From assembly GCA_019925795.1 (NCBI GenBank), contig CM034312.1, positions 75,271,528 to 75,335,527 on the forward strand: a DNA stretch of 64,000 bases, in the 5' to 3' direction. The first letter of the stretch is position 1. Every line of letters starts with the position of its first letter. Below the pieces are notes generated by a model that saw nothing but the letters and a program-made list of their open reading frames with translations, was not told where the DNA came from and searched no databases. The translations under genes and the position numbers were made by a program. This DNA is from Dendrobium chrysotoxum. Its lineage: Eukaryota > Streptophyta > Magnoliopsida > Asparagales > Orchidaceae. Below are positions 24,601-34,547 of this stretch, piece after piece.

Positions 24601-25509
24601 GGAATTTAATTTAGGGAAATATTGGACATATTTGGGATGTCCAATTCAAAGATTTGGGTGGACAATTTGGTTTGAAATTGATTGGAGGATTGAATTTGAC
24701 CTTGGTTATATGTTTGGTTGATTTGGTCAACCATGATTGACTTCGTCAACATGATCAAACCAAAGGTTGGGGTAGGGCCTAATAAATTCAAAATGACATT
24801 TTGGACCTAATGGAGGTGGTCCCATGCAATAGTAGGGTCTCCTTGCATTAAATGCATGTTTAGGCGCTTAAGAGGCATTTTGGTCAACCATGGTTGACTT
24901 GGTTAGCCTGGTCAAACAAAAATTTAGGCTTGGGTTCAATGCACTCCTAATGATATCTAGGATGCATTAGATGTGGTGGTTCCATGGATTAGTTTGATTG
25001 AGCCATGTTGAAGTTTTGAGAAAACTTCAAATTTTCCCTTAAGGAGCATTTTGGCCATTTTGGCCCCTAATCAACTCTGGGTCAACTAGGGTCCACCAAA
25101 GTGCAATTTTGTGTTCAACATGTCATAATAAAGATTATGGATATGCTCAAGGATTTTTGGGAATGCCCCAAGGTCAAATTTTATAAGATTTCAGGTTCAA
25201 TGACATAAGTTATAAATATTTAAAGATTTTACAGCCTTTAGATTTCAATTGAGTTTTTGGGTTTAGAGGTCTCACATTGGCATCAAATTTGGAGGGTTAA
25301 CCTAGGGACATACCTAATCAATATTCAGTTGATAGATCTTGAATTTGGAGTCATTTGATTTAATTTTGAGGTGATTAAAAAATCATATAAAAAGGGTCAT
25401 AGGGCATAGGTCTTTGACCTTGAATTTATTTTTGGAATATTGGATTTGAATGTGGTTTAAATTTGATTGATTGAATTTAATTAAACTCATGACAAAAATG
25501 AGGTCAATA
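21611..25509 (-). repeat. LTR 'B': 3' LTR of the Tat composite, truncated
   Basis: Read on the minus strand it starts at 25509 with TATTGACCTCATTTTTG (the family start TGTTGACC with one change) and continues to 21611. It lies just beyond the 208-bp array and integrase end, which is where a 3' LTR belongs. It aligns closely with D, for example 23840-24070 with 58095-58320 and 24260-24360 with 58520-58620. It is far less like C. The distal 1.7 kb of the LTR is missing because fragment E abuts it in inverted orientation. Frames at 23832-24172 on both strands have no motif. Confidence 0.78.
24410..24920 (-). promoter_or_regulatory. W-box-rich U3 segment of LTR B
   Basis: Many TTGAC(C/T) words or their complements occur in pairs, such as TTGACTTGTTAACC, GGTCAACCATGATTGACTTC and GGTCAACCATGGTTGACTTGG. 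TTGACC/T is the core bound by plant WRKY factors. The segment lies about 0.6-1.1 kb inside the LTR start, that is in U3. Function is inferred from motif density only. Confidence 0.45.
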
Positions 25510-25619
25510 AATTGACCCCTAATATATATAATCAAATGAAGTTATACTATACATTTCGACATTGACTGAATGAAAATATCAAATCTAAGATTCTGATTGC
25601 AAGGAAAGGAAGCACATAA
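25510..25619 (-). other. PPT region and 3' end of the Tat interior
   Basis: On the minus strand a short TTAGGGGTCAATT run precedes the LTR start at 25509. It is a weak candidate polypurine tract. The remainder is AT-rich and leads into the tandem array. Confidence 0.35.
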
Positions 25620-26531
25620 CTATAGAGGATCGAAATTGAATTAATACTAGGGTGGTGCCATGAAGGGCGTGCTCCATTACTAGTGGATCTAATTCTAAAG
25701 GAAGGAAGCATGATGACTCATACCTAATCTTAAGGATCAAAAGCTAGAGTAGTGCCACGAAGGGTGTGCTCCATTGCTAGCAGATGATCATATAAAAAGA
25801 AAGCTTGAGGTAGGGACTTATACCTAACCATAGATGATAAAAATTAAATTAATATTAGGGTGGTGCCACAAAAGGGCGTGCTCCACCACTAGTGGATCTA
25901 ATCCTAAGGGAAGGAAGCACGATGACTCACACCTAATATTAAGGATCAGAAAGCAAGAGCGGTGCCATAAAGGGCGTGCTCCACTACTAGCAGATGATCA
26001 TATGGAAAGAAGACATGAGGTGGGAACTTATACCTAATAATAGAGGATCAAAATTAAATTAATACTAGAGTGGTGCAACAAAGGGCGTGCTCCACCACTA
26101 GTAGATCTAATCATAAGGGAAGGAAGCACAATGACTCACACCTAATCTTAAGGATCTGAAAGTTAGAGTGATGCCACGAAGGGAGTTCTCCACTTCTAGT
26201 AGATGATCATATGGAAAGGAGCCTGAGGTGGGGAATTCCACCTAACCATAGAGGATCAAAATTTAATTAATACTAGGGTGGTGTCACAAAGGGCGTGCTA
26301 CACCACTAGTGGATCTAATCCTAAGGGAAGGAAGCTTGATGACTCACACCTAACCTTAAGGATCAGAATGCTAAAGTGGTGCCATGAAGGGTGTGCTCCA
26401 TTACTAGCAGATAATCATATGGAAAGGAAGCTTGAGGTGGGAAGTTATACCTAACTATAGAGGATCAAAATTGAATTAATACTAGGGTTGTGTTGCAAAG
26501 GGTGTGCTCCACTACTAGTGGATCTAATCCT
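25620..26531 (-). repeat. 208-bp tandem array, left block
   Basis: About 4.4 units of 208-210 bp, counted from the GGTGGTGCC core near 25651, 25860, 26070, 26278 and 26487. Each unit holds two related ~104-bp halves. One carries CCACTAGTGGATCTAATCCT, the other ACTAGCAGATGATCATATGG. Both halves hold a GTGGTGCCAC...GGGCGTGCTCCACCAC hairpin. The array lies in the 3' untranslated part of the Tat element and continues at 34548 after the copia insertion. It is not coding. Confidence 0.88.
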
Positions 26532-26959
26532 TGTTGCAACTTAGTTTTAAAACTATGTTTGTATATTATGTGTGAGTTTTTTGAAAATACTAAAATATTA
26601 TTATATTGATTATTATTTCTCCTAACATATATTGGATATATTTTATTTGTGTTATTTATGTGTACTAACATTTCAGGAAAATTATACTCGAGACTGTCAA
26701 AGACTTCAAGATAGATTAGACTAGGAGTTCATATTATGAAGTCTGTATTTTTTTTATATTTCTTGAGTCTGAGAGAGTGTGATTGTAATTGGGTAATCGT
26801 GCATACACACATTAGGGGAGTGAGATAAATCCTTTATTTTTAAACTAATCGTACTGTATGATTATGGAATCGTAATGTACGATTATGGAATTGTACTAAA
26901 CGATTTGACTGTTCCTCCAAAATGGGATGATAGAATTGGGACTTGGATTTTTTTTAAAC

Positions 26960-27335
26960 TGTATGTACTATACGAAGTTGGTTCGTCCCCGACGCTGGTC
27001 ATAGTATGAAATAAGATTCGTACTAGTTCGTCCTATATGAACTCAATAATTTTGCACTGATCATATTATACGAAGTTGGTTCATCCTTGATGCTAGTTAG
27101 AGTACAAAATAAGGATCGTATCAGTTCATTCCGTATGAACAAAATAATTTTGAACTGATCGTACTGTACGAAGTTGGTTCATTCTGGATGCCGATCAGAG
27201 TATGAAATAAGGTTCATATCGGTTCATCCAGTACGAACTCAACAATTTTGAACTAATTGTACTGTACGATGTTGGTTCGTACAGATGCCAATCAGAGTAC
27301 AAAATCAGGTTCGTCCAGTATCATACATCACTTTT
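26960..27335 (+). repeat. 98-bp tandem repeat in the copia LTR
   Basis: Nearly four units with exact 98-bp spacing: the core CGAAGTTGGTTC falls at 26973, 27071, 27169 and (as CGATGTTGG) 27267. Each unit also has GTACTGTACGA and TTTTGAACTGATCG. The truncated 3' LTR ends in the first unit. Confidence 0.88.
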
Positions 27336-27639
27336 TTAACTATTCATACATATGAAGTACGATCGAGTCCGTTCAACTTGAAATTTTTAGTTTTCAGAAT
27401 GGTTTTTCTTGTCCTTTGTATATAAGGGTCCTAAAAACTGACTCTCAATACTCTTGCTGCAAATTTCTCTTGAGTGTGCCTTAGGAGTGTGTTTGAGAGA
27501 GTGTCTTGAGATTGAAAAGTGAGAGATCTTATGAAAGGGATTTGTAAGGGGATTCACAAAGGTGCCCAACAGTAATGATCTCTTATTTATTCTTCATAGT
27601 TCTTCCTTACTTCCTTGAAGGCTCTTGAGAGAGGATTTT

Positions 27640-27900
27640 AAAAGGAGATCCGGTACTCTGCCATCACTAGGAGGGTGAGAAAGGATGTCGGTACTCTACT
27701 ATCACTAGGAGGGTGAGAAAGGATGTCGATACTCTGTCATCACCAGGAGGGTGAAAAAGGACATCGGTGCTCTACCGTCACCAGGAAGGTGAGAAGGGAC
27801 GTTGGTAGTCTGCCATCACTAGAAGGGTGAGAAAGGATGATGGGTTCTCTGCCTTCACCAGGAGATGAAAAAGGATGACCGTTCTCTGCCGCACTGGGTT
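27640..27900 (+). repeat. 38-bp minisatellite in the copia LTR
   Basis: About six to seven units at 38-bp spacing (27654, 27692, 27730, 27768, 27806, 27844) with the core CTCTGCCATCACTAGGAGGG then GTGAGAAAGGATG. It lies about 220 bases after the TATA-like site, in the probable R/U5 part of the LTR. Confidence 0.88.
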
Positions 27901-28262
27901 GGTGGAAGAGAGGATTTTATAAGGGCTTCTCTACCTTGTTGTGGGGGCTAAAGGAGAGTCACTAGTGTTTAGTGCAATACCTGGAGAAGGAGTCTCCAGG
28001 GAGTGGATGAAGGTCTTGTTGGACCGAACAACTATAAAATATGGTGTCTTCTATTCTTTACTTTTTACTGTATTTTTATTTTTTGCATTTTTTATTTTTT
28101 GTGGTTGAAAAATTATTTTCAAAAAATTTATTATTGTAATAAAAATATCTTAAATTAGCTTTCTAAAATACCAAGAGATTTATTTTAATTACTAATTCAC
28201 CCTCATCTTGGTTAGCTTTAGGATAATTGCCTTAGGTTTAACAACTTATTTGGACTTTCAAG

Positions 28263-28274
28263 TGGTATTAGAGC
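28263..28274 (+). other. Primer binding site, initiator-Met tRNA
   Basis: TGGTATTAGAGC matches the iMet PBS at 11 of 12 positions and follows the 5' LTR. Confidence 0.85.
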
Positions 28275-28316
28275 TTATTTCAAAAATTTAGGTTTAAGAA
28301 ACTTTTTGAAAATCGA

Positions 28317-29410
28317 TCATGGCTATTTTTTAAAATCGAAACTCTCCTAAAGGCTATTCGATCACTAGACCACCGTTGTTTGATAACATTCCTTTTGACT
28401 TTTGGAAAACACGTATGTCTACTTTTCTTCAATCGCTTGACTATCACATGTGAATTTTAGTACAAGAAGGTTATAGTAGTCCCACAAGACTTGTTGATGG
28501 CATAAGAATTAAAACACCTTTTAATAATTGGACAGTATAAGGAAAAAACTAGCTTAGTTAAATGCTAAATGCTTAAACAGTTTTTCCTGTGCATTGAAAT
28601 CTAAGGACTATATGCATGTTTCAACCTATAAATATGAAAAAAATATGGGATAGACTTTGCATTACATATGAAGGAACAAATAAGGTGAAATAATCTAGAT
28701 TGAACATTTTATTACATGATCTTGAACTTTTTAGCATGAAATCAAATGAGTCAATCAGTGACATGTATACTCGTTTTATACAGATAGTCACCTCATTGTA
28801 TGCTTTAGGTAGGGAACTAACAAACTCTGAGAAAGTTAATAAAAATTCTTTGTTGTTTGCCTACTGTTTATGATGTAAAGATAACTGTAATAACTGAGTC
28901 AAAAGACTTAACTATTTATTCCATTAAGAATCTGCTTTGATCATTGATTACTTATGAGCAAGGAGTGACTCAAAAAATAATTTATACAGGAGACAAGTCG
29001 AAAGAGAGAAATATTAGGTTGAAAGTGGATGAATATGAGAGTGATTAGTCACAACCTGAGGATGAAGAAGATATTACTCTCATAATGAGGCAATTCAAAA
29101 GTTTCCTGAGAAGGAAGCAAAGGAGACGTCAGCAGTGGAATAAATGTAAGTTCCATAAAAATACAAAAGCTTCTAATGATGTAATTTGTTATGAATGAAG
29201 GAAGCCTAGACATATCAAATCTGATTTCCTGAATCTCAAAGCCAATCATAGCAAGGAGAACATTGAGGAGAAAACTAATGTAAGAAACGGCAAGAAGAGA
29301 CTGCAAAAAGCATTCTTGGCGGACTCAACATCAGATACCTCAGAAATAGAAGTAAAGGAAAAAGTCACTAACTTGTGCTTAATGGTAGACAACCTTGATC
29401 ACTCGAATTA
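28317..29410 (+). pseudogene. gag: Copia gag (capsid and zinc-knuckle region)
   Basis: From an ATG at 28318 broken frames give PPLFDNIPFDFWKTRM, MKKIWDRLCITYEGTNKVK, LHDLELFSMKSNESISDMYT and RFIQIVTSLYALGRELTNSE. This is the order of the UBN2/Retrotran_gag domain in SIRE-type gag. A zinc-knuckle remnant follows at about 29190-29235 (CYE-RKPRHIKSD), where the expected CCHC residues are partly lost. Stops near 28335, 28456, 28560 and 29045 show decay. It would have formed the virus-like particle. Confidence 0.8.
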
Positions 29411-29757
29411 AGAGGGGGTATGTGATTTATCCTTTAATGAATTATTCGAAGTTTCTGAGAAAATTCATACTGCATATAGGAAACTCAAAAAGCTACATGT
29501 TAAGTTAAATATAGAATTTTTGAATTTACAAAAAGAGTATGAAATCCTTAGGAATGATCACGCATCAAATGATAGCAACCATATGAGCTTATTGGATGAA
29601 TTCGATGATTTGAACAAAAAATATGAACTATTAAAATCATCACATACTGAACTTGAAAATGATTGTAAAGTTTTTATGGAAGAAGCTGAACATAGAGAAA
29701 TTGATTTAAGAATGGAAATTTTAATGTTGAAAAATTGAAACTCATATCTAGAATTGA
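29411..29757 (+). pseudogene. SIRE-type post-gag coiled-coil segment
   Basis: The frame open at 29520-29738 and its upstream extension read as heptad-rich sequence (LQKEYEILRNDH, LLDEFDDLNKKYELLKSSH, ELENDCKVFMEEAE). A long Leu/Glu/Lys coiled-coil between gag and protease is characteristic of SIRE/Maximus polyproteins. No catalytic motif is expected. Confidence 0.7.
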
Positions 29758-30079
29758 AAATGAAGGCTATTTGGAAATAGACCACCACCCACACTTGAAT
29801 AATTATAAGAGTCTAAGCAAGAGCATACAAATTCAAAACCTAAGAATAGATATTATAACTCATATAGATTAAAAAAATCCTTTTTCTTGAGTGAAATATT
29901 TTTCATGTGGAATGTTAAGACACATATCCCACACTTGCATAATTCATAGTAGAACATATCTAGTGTGGAGACCTAAGATGTATAACTCATAGCATATCAA
30001 GCATGTATCTGGTTTATTATTACCAAGAGGTGAACCCAAATTTATTTGGGTTCCCAAGACTAACATTTGATCATTTATA

Positions 30080-30400
30080 GAAATGCTCTCATACAAGACC
30101 TTGTGAGAGCATTTGGTACCTGTATAGTGGATGTTCTAAGCATATGATTAGAGATGCAAATTAATTTATACCACTGGAAGCTAAGAATGGAGGCAGGGTA
30201 ACACCTGAAGATAATACCACTAAGAGAGTGGTAGGTACAACTATGATTGGCAACAAGAATAATTTTTTCATTGGAAATATATTATTAATTGAAGGCTTAA
30301 AACATAACTTGTTGAGTATAAGTCAGCTTTGTTATAAAGGTTATAGTGTTAAATTTTTTCCCACAATTATAAGCCAAAATGAAATTAATATGTTACATGA
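30080..30400 (+). pseudogene. Copia aspartic protease remnant
   Basis: The segment WYLYSGCSKHMIRD corresponds to the protease active site WxxDSGCSxHMT. The catalytic Asp is Tyr here, so the enzyme would be dead. It continues with GGRVTPEDNTTK, then IEGLKHNLLSISQLCYKGY, the normal end of copia protease. A stop-free frame runs on from 30228. Confidence 0.82.
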
Positions 30401-30419
30401 AAATAAGATAAATAATGTA

Positions 30420-31475
30420 TACTTGCTTGATTTAAATTTTATAAAATCTTTTAATGCTTTTTATCTCGAAACAATCACTGATGAATTATGGTTAGGGCAT
30501 AGAAGACTTTGTCATGCAAGCATGAAAAATCTTAGGAAGATTACCCATAAAGAGTTGGTTAGAGGAATACCCAAGCTAGACTTTACTAAGGATCACCTGT
30601 GTGATGCATGTCAATTAAGAAAATAGGTGACACCATACTTTCATTCAATTAAAGATCTTAGAACTAGCAAACCACTAGAAGTCATACACATGGATCTTTT
30701 TGGATCGCTTGGCACTGTAAGTCTACGAGGTAAAGTCTTTGAATTTGTAATCATTGATAATTTTTTAAGATTTACTTGGGTCAAATTCTTATCTTATAAA
30801 AGTGAATCATTTAAAGAATTTAGAAAAGTTTATACTTGGATCCAGAGAAAGCTAGGATGTGAAATTTTATCAATTCAAAGTGATCATGGAGGAGAGTTTG
30901 AAAATGAAAAATTTGAAGATTTTTGTAAAGAACAAGGAATTGATCATAATTTTTCAGCACCTAGGACCCCTCAGCAGAATGGGACAGTTGAAAGAAAAAA
31001 TAAAATATTGATAGAGTCCGCTAGAGCAATATTGGTTGAATATTCACTTCTAAAATATTTTTGGGCTGAAGCAGTTAGTACATCATGTTATGTTCTGAAT
31101 TGGGTGAACATCAGATCCAAATTGAACAAGACACCCTACAAACTTCTTAAGGGTAGAACACCTAATCTTTCACATCTGAATATTTTTGGATGTAAGGTGT
31201 TCATTCATAATAATGGCAAAACTCCTTTAGGAAAATTTGATCCTAAATCTGATGAAGAAAATTTTATGGGATATTCCAGTGTTGGTAAATCCTATAGGGT
31301 GTTTAACAAGAGAACTTTGGTAATTAAGGAGACTATATATGTAGTTTTTGATGAATCTGACATTTTGGAAGAGCCAAGGTTGGAAGAAGATCATATTGAA
31401 GATATCTCCCAAAGGATTGAAAAGATAAATTTAGAAGAGAATATTGGAACAGAAAATCCTTTGCCTAGAGAATAG
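30420..31475 (+). pseudogene. Copia integrase
   Basis: The pre-integrase zinc motif reads LWLGHRRLCHASM...HLCDACQLRK (H-H-C-C). One stop at 30624 separates it from a 282-codon open frame (30627-31475). The catalytic triad is visible: Asp in VIHMDLFG, Asp in IQSDHGGEFEN and Glu in QQNGTVERKNK. The C-terminal core LLKGRTPNLSHLNIFGCKVF and the GKFDPKSDEENFMGYS block follow. This is the best-preserved protein domain in the window, and only the internal stop clearly breaks it. Confidence 0.9.
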
Positions 31476-31689
31476 AATTTTTCTAAGAGTCACCTTAAAG
31501 AATTGATTCTAGGTGAACCTAGTGAGGGTATTAGAATTAGGCATGGACTTAGCAAAGAAGTGAACCATTCTTCCTTTATATCAATGAGTGAACCCACTAA
31601 TATAAATCAAGCACTTTTGATTGAATTCTGAATCTTGGACATGCAAGAAGAAATGAATTAATTTGTTAGATATGATGTTTAAAAATCGA

Positions 31690-32288
31690 TTGAAGGGCCT
31701 AAGGATCAAAATGTTGTTGGAACTAAGTGGGTGTTCAAAAATAAAATGAATAATTTAGGTGTTGTGATTAGAAATAAGGCAGGATTGGTGACCAAAGGGT
31801 ATAATCAAATAGAAGGAATTGATTTTGAAGAAACTTTTGCCCCTGTAGCTAGATTTGAAGCGATAAGGGTTTTGCTAGCCTTTGCCTGTTTTAAAGATTT
31901 TAAATTGTATCAAATGGATGTTAAGAGTGCCTTTCTTAATGGGGTGATACAAGAGGATGTTTATGTTGAGTAACATCCAGATTTTGAAAATTCAAAATTT
32001 CCTAATAATGTATTTAAATTAAAAAAGGCATTATATAGACTAAAACAGACACCTAGGGCTTAATATGAGAGGTTAAGCACTTTTCTATTAGAAAGATCAT
32101 TTGTTAAAGGACGTGTGGACACCACTCTCTTCTTAAAAAGGATAGGATATGACATACTCATTGTTCAAATATATATTGATGATATCCTGTTTGGATTTAC
32201 CAATAAAAATCTTTGTGATGAATTTTCAAAGACAATAAGTAGTGAATTTGAGATGAGTTTGATGGGAGATTTGAGTTACTCTTATTGA
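31690..32288 (+). pseudogene. Copia reverse transcriptase, 3' end lost
   Basis: Motifs in order: GTKWVFKNKMNNLG, RNKAGLVTKGYNQ, GIDFEETFAPVARFEAIRVL, YQMDVKSAFLNGVIQEDVYVE (open frame 31731-31973), a stop, then FKLKKALYRLKQTPRA and the catalytic box IYIDDILFG near 32170-32195. The coding match ends at SLMGDLSYSY (about 32285), where RT normally continues with FLGLQI. RNase H is absent. A different ORF follows immediately. Confidence 0.88.
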
Positions 32289-32290
32289 TG

Positions 32291-32697
32291 AAGCCCAATT
32301 AATCATGGACTACATCTACAAACTTTTTGATATTGGACTGCCTCATAATAAGAGAAAGAAAAATATAGCCTTAAGACACCTGATCACCTACATTCTGGAA
32401 AAGAAATATAACTTGATCCATCCTGAACCTCTAAATGAACTTCCCATATACTTTACTGATGCTTCTTTCTGTCCACTCTTTGGACGGGATCAAAGTTCTG
32501 AAGGAGAAGATTCCGAGGAAGAAGGAGGAGCCCCTTGTACCTGCACTAGACCCGATCAAAATTTCTAACAAGAAATGGTTCAGCATTTTGACAGACTGGA
32601 AACTCACTTTGATCAATGCTTTGATCAAATTGAGAATTACCTGAACCAAAGGATTCAAGATACAACGAGGATATGGGTTGGATCCGAGGGCAATTAG
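32291..32697 (+). pseudogene. Extra ORF after the copia RT, unidentified
   Basis: An open frame (ATG at 32305, stop at 32566) reads DYIYKLFDIGLPHNKRKKNI, then a Pro/Asn stretch, FTDASF, and an acidic GEDSEEEGG segment. In another frame after the stop, coiled-coil-like sequence continues to about 32697 (QHFDRLETHFDQCFDQIENY). It is not part of pol. Position fits the third, env-like ORF of SIRE-type elements, but no membrane segment is visible. It could instead belong to a different non-autonomous element joined at 32288. I cannot assign a function. Confidence 0.45.
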
Positions 32698-34103
32698 ACT
32701 CGGTCAATACAAATGTAGCTATAATCAATAGCTACTTTACGGCATTCAACCCTCAGCCACCTCCAGACTAGAGTCCCTCCAATTTTTAGTTGTGATCTTT
32801 CTAGTGTACTTGTTGTGATGTTCTATTTTGTTTTCTTCTATTGGTGTTTTTATGTTGTGGTTCTTTCGGCTATGGGTTGATGTACTGGGGGAATAGATTG
32901 GCTTTCCCATGCTATGATTTGTGTTTTCTTCTTTCCTTAGTTAGGTTATGTATTAATGATGTGATGTATGAATGTAAGTTTTATAAGTGATAAATGGAAT
33001 GATGTTTTAACTTGATGTGAAATTACTCATCTTGTAATATTTTATGTTTTTGAAGTTAAATCATTTGTGTTGATCTGTAGAATTGAATTTTGAATTACTT
33101 TGCTATACAAATTAATTTCCTTACAAAATTTAACCTCTCAAAATTTTAAGTTAAATTATGACTGGATATAGATTCAAAGATCAATTTCATGTTCTTATAG
33201 ACAAGTATTATTTAGCTAAAATTGTTGCAAAATAGATATTTTTATTTTATTTTATTTCTTTTTCAATGTGTTTATCTTTGTTAATTATTGGAATTTGTGT
33301 TAAATCTATTGATATTGGAAAGAATGAAAATTTTAAAAGATGCACAAAGCGTGCCAAACAAAAAATGCGCAATGTTTGCCAAAGTAAAAAGAGGCACAAA
33401 ATAAGCCCAAACTGAAAAGATGCACAAAGTGTGCCACAAAATATTAAAAACATGCGTAATATCGCCAATTGAAAATTCATACTAGTGTTTCCTTTGTCAT
33501 TCTATCTCTTATACAAATCCATATAATTGGCAATAATCTTTACTATTGAATAAGAAACTGATTAATGTTAATTTCATCATTTTTGTAATAATTATGTTTA
33601 TTTGATTTGTCTAGAACGAACACTGAACCTGGTTGATTTTTCTTATCTTAGTTGTTCTTTGATTTAAAATGTGAATTTTTTTTAAACATTAGGAAGTTAA
33701 TATTGTATTTGCAATTACTTTAAAATCTTTTTCTTCTCTTGATTTATTCTTCAAAAACCTATCTTTTCAAGAGGTACTTCCCTTTCTGGTGTTGTCAAAA
33801 GGGAGAGTCATGTTATTGTTCAATATTTATTTTTTTATATGTTATTTGTTTTTGTATTGGTTAATGTATGTGTGTATGATTAGTTGTTATCTGTTGTGTG
33901 ATTTTTGAGTGTATTGTGTTATTGTATGTATGGTGTATTGTGTTATTGTATTTAAGTGTTATTGCGTTTATAGTTTTGATTTTGATTTTTGTTTTGATTT
34001 TGATTGGAATCTCGTGTTTTAAACTGGTTATTCATTGAGGGGGAGGTTAAGAGAGAAATTTTCTTAAATGTTAACTCAAACAATAATTATTTTGCCATCA
34101 TTA
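32698..34103 (+). other. 3' untranslated region of the copia element
   Basis: Non-coding and T-rich. It contains a four-unit degenerate repeat of GATGCACAAAGCGTGCCA / ATGCGCAATGTTTGCCA type (33340-33470) and the AGGTACTTCCCTTTCTGG...AAAAGGGAGAG block near 33770, then GAGGGGGAGG at 34037. Confidence 0.65.
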
Positions 34104-34116
34104 AAAAAGGGGAGAT
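34104..34116 (+). other. Polypurine tract of the copia element
   Basis: AAAAAAGGGGAGA directly before the TGTTGCAAC start of the 3' LTR. A strong match to the family form. Confidence 0.9.
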
Positions 34117-34547
34117 TGTTGCAACTTAGTTTTCAAAACTATATTTTTATATTATGTTTGAGTTTTTTGATGATACCAAAATATTAGTGTGTTGATTATT
34201 TTTTCTCCGAACATATATTGGATATATTTTATTTGTATTGTTTGTGTGTACTAACGTTTCAGAGAAATCATACTCCAGACTGCCAAATACTTCAAGACAT
34301 ATTATACTAGGAGTTCATGTTATGAAGTTTTTATTTTTTTTTTATTTTTCTTAAGTCTTAGAGAGTATGATTGTAATCAGATAATCGTGCACACAAACAC
34401 TGGGGGAGTGAGATAAAACCTTTATGTTCAGACTATTCATACTGTACGATTATGGAATCGTACTAGACGATTTGACTGTTCCTCCAAAACGGGATGATAG
34501 AATCGAGACTTGAATTTTTTTTTAAACTTATTATACTGTACAAAGTT
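34117..34547 (+). repeat. Truncated 3' LTR of the copia element
   Basis: Matches the first 430 bases of the 5' LTR (26532 on) through the first GTACTGTACnAAGTTG core. It then switches directly into the 208-bp array at GATCTAATCC. About 1.3 kb of LTR is gone. Confidence 0.85.

Larger units (their letters stand above)
26532..28260 (+). repeat. 5' LTR of the copia element
   Basis: Starts TGTTGCAACTTAG. The end is either 28243 (AACA, which would mirror the TGTT start) or 28260 (CTTTCA, two bases before the PBS). The first 430 bases match 34117-34547. It carries two internal tandem arrays. A possible TATA-like TATATAAGGG lies at 27418-27427. Confidence 0.8.
26532..34547 (+). mobile_element. Ty1/copia element, SIRE/Maximus-like, 3' LTR truncated
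   Basis: Inserted in the 208-bp array, with a 1.7-kb 5' LTR, iMet-type PBS, gag, coiled-coil, protease, integrase and RT in copia order, a further ORF, a long 3' untranslated region with AAAAGGGGAGA-type PPT, and a 3' LTR cut to 431 bases. Integrase precedes RT, which defines Ty1/copia. The coiled-coil after gag and the GGGGGAGG / CCATCATTAAAAAAGGGGAG leader of the 3' LTR are typical of SIRE/Maximus. Several stops make it inactive. It is younger than the Tat array it split. Confidence 0.88.

Noticed and set aside
25620..26531. Hairpin-bearing repeats that could suggest a CRISPR or integron array
   Set aside because: Units are contiguous 208-bp tandem copies in a retrotransposon 3' region. 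No cas, integrase or attachment genes of that kind occur.
27640..27900. Evenly spaced 38-bp repeats resembling a CRISPR array
   Set aside because: Repeats are head-to-tail with no unique spacers, diverge along their length and lie inside a plant LTR.
32431..32728. Overlapping minus-strand and second plus-strand frames near 32.5 kb
   Set aside because: Shadows of the copia extra ORF on 32305-32566. They show no motif.
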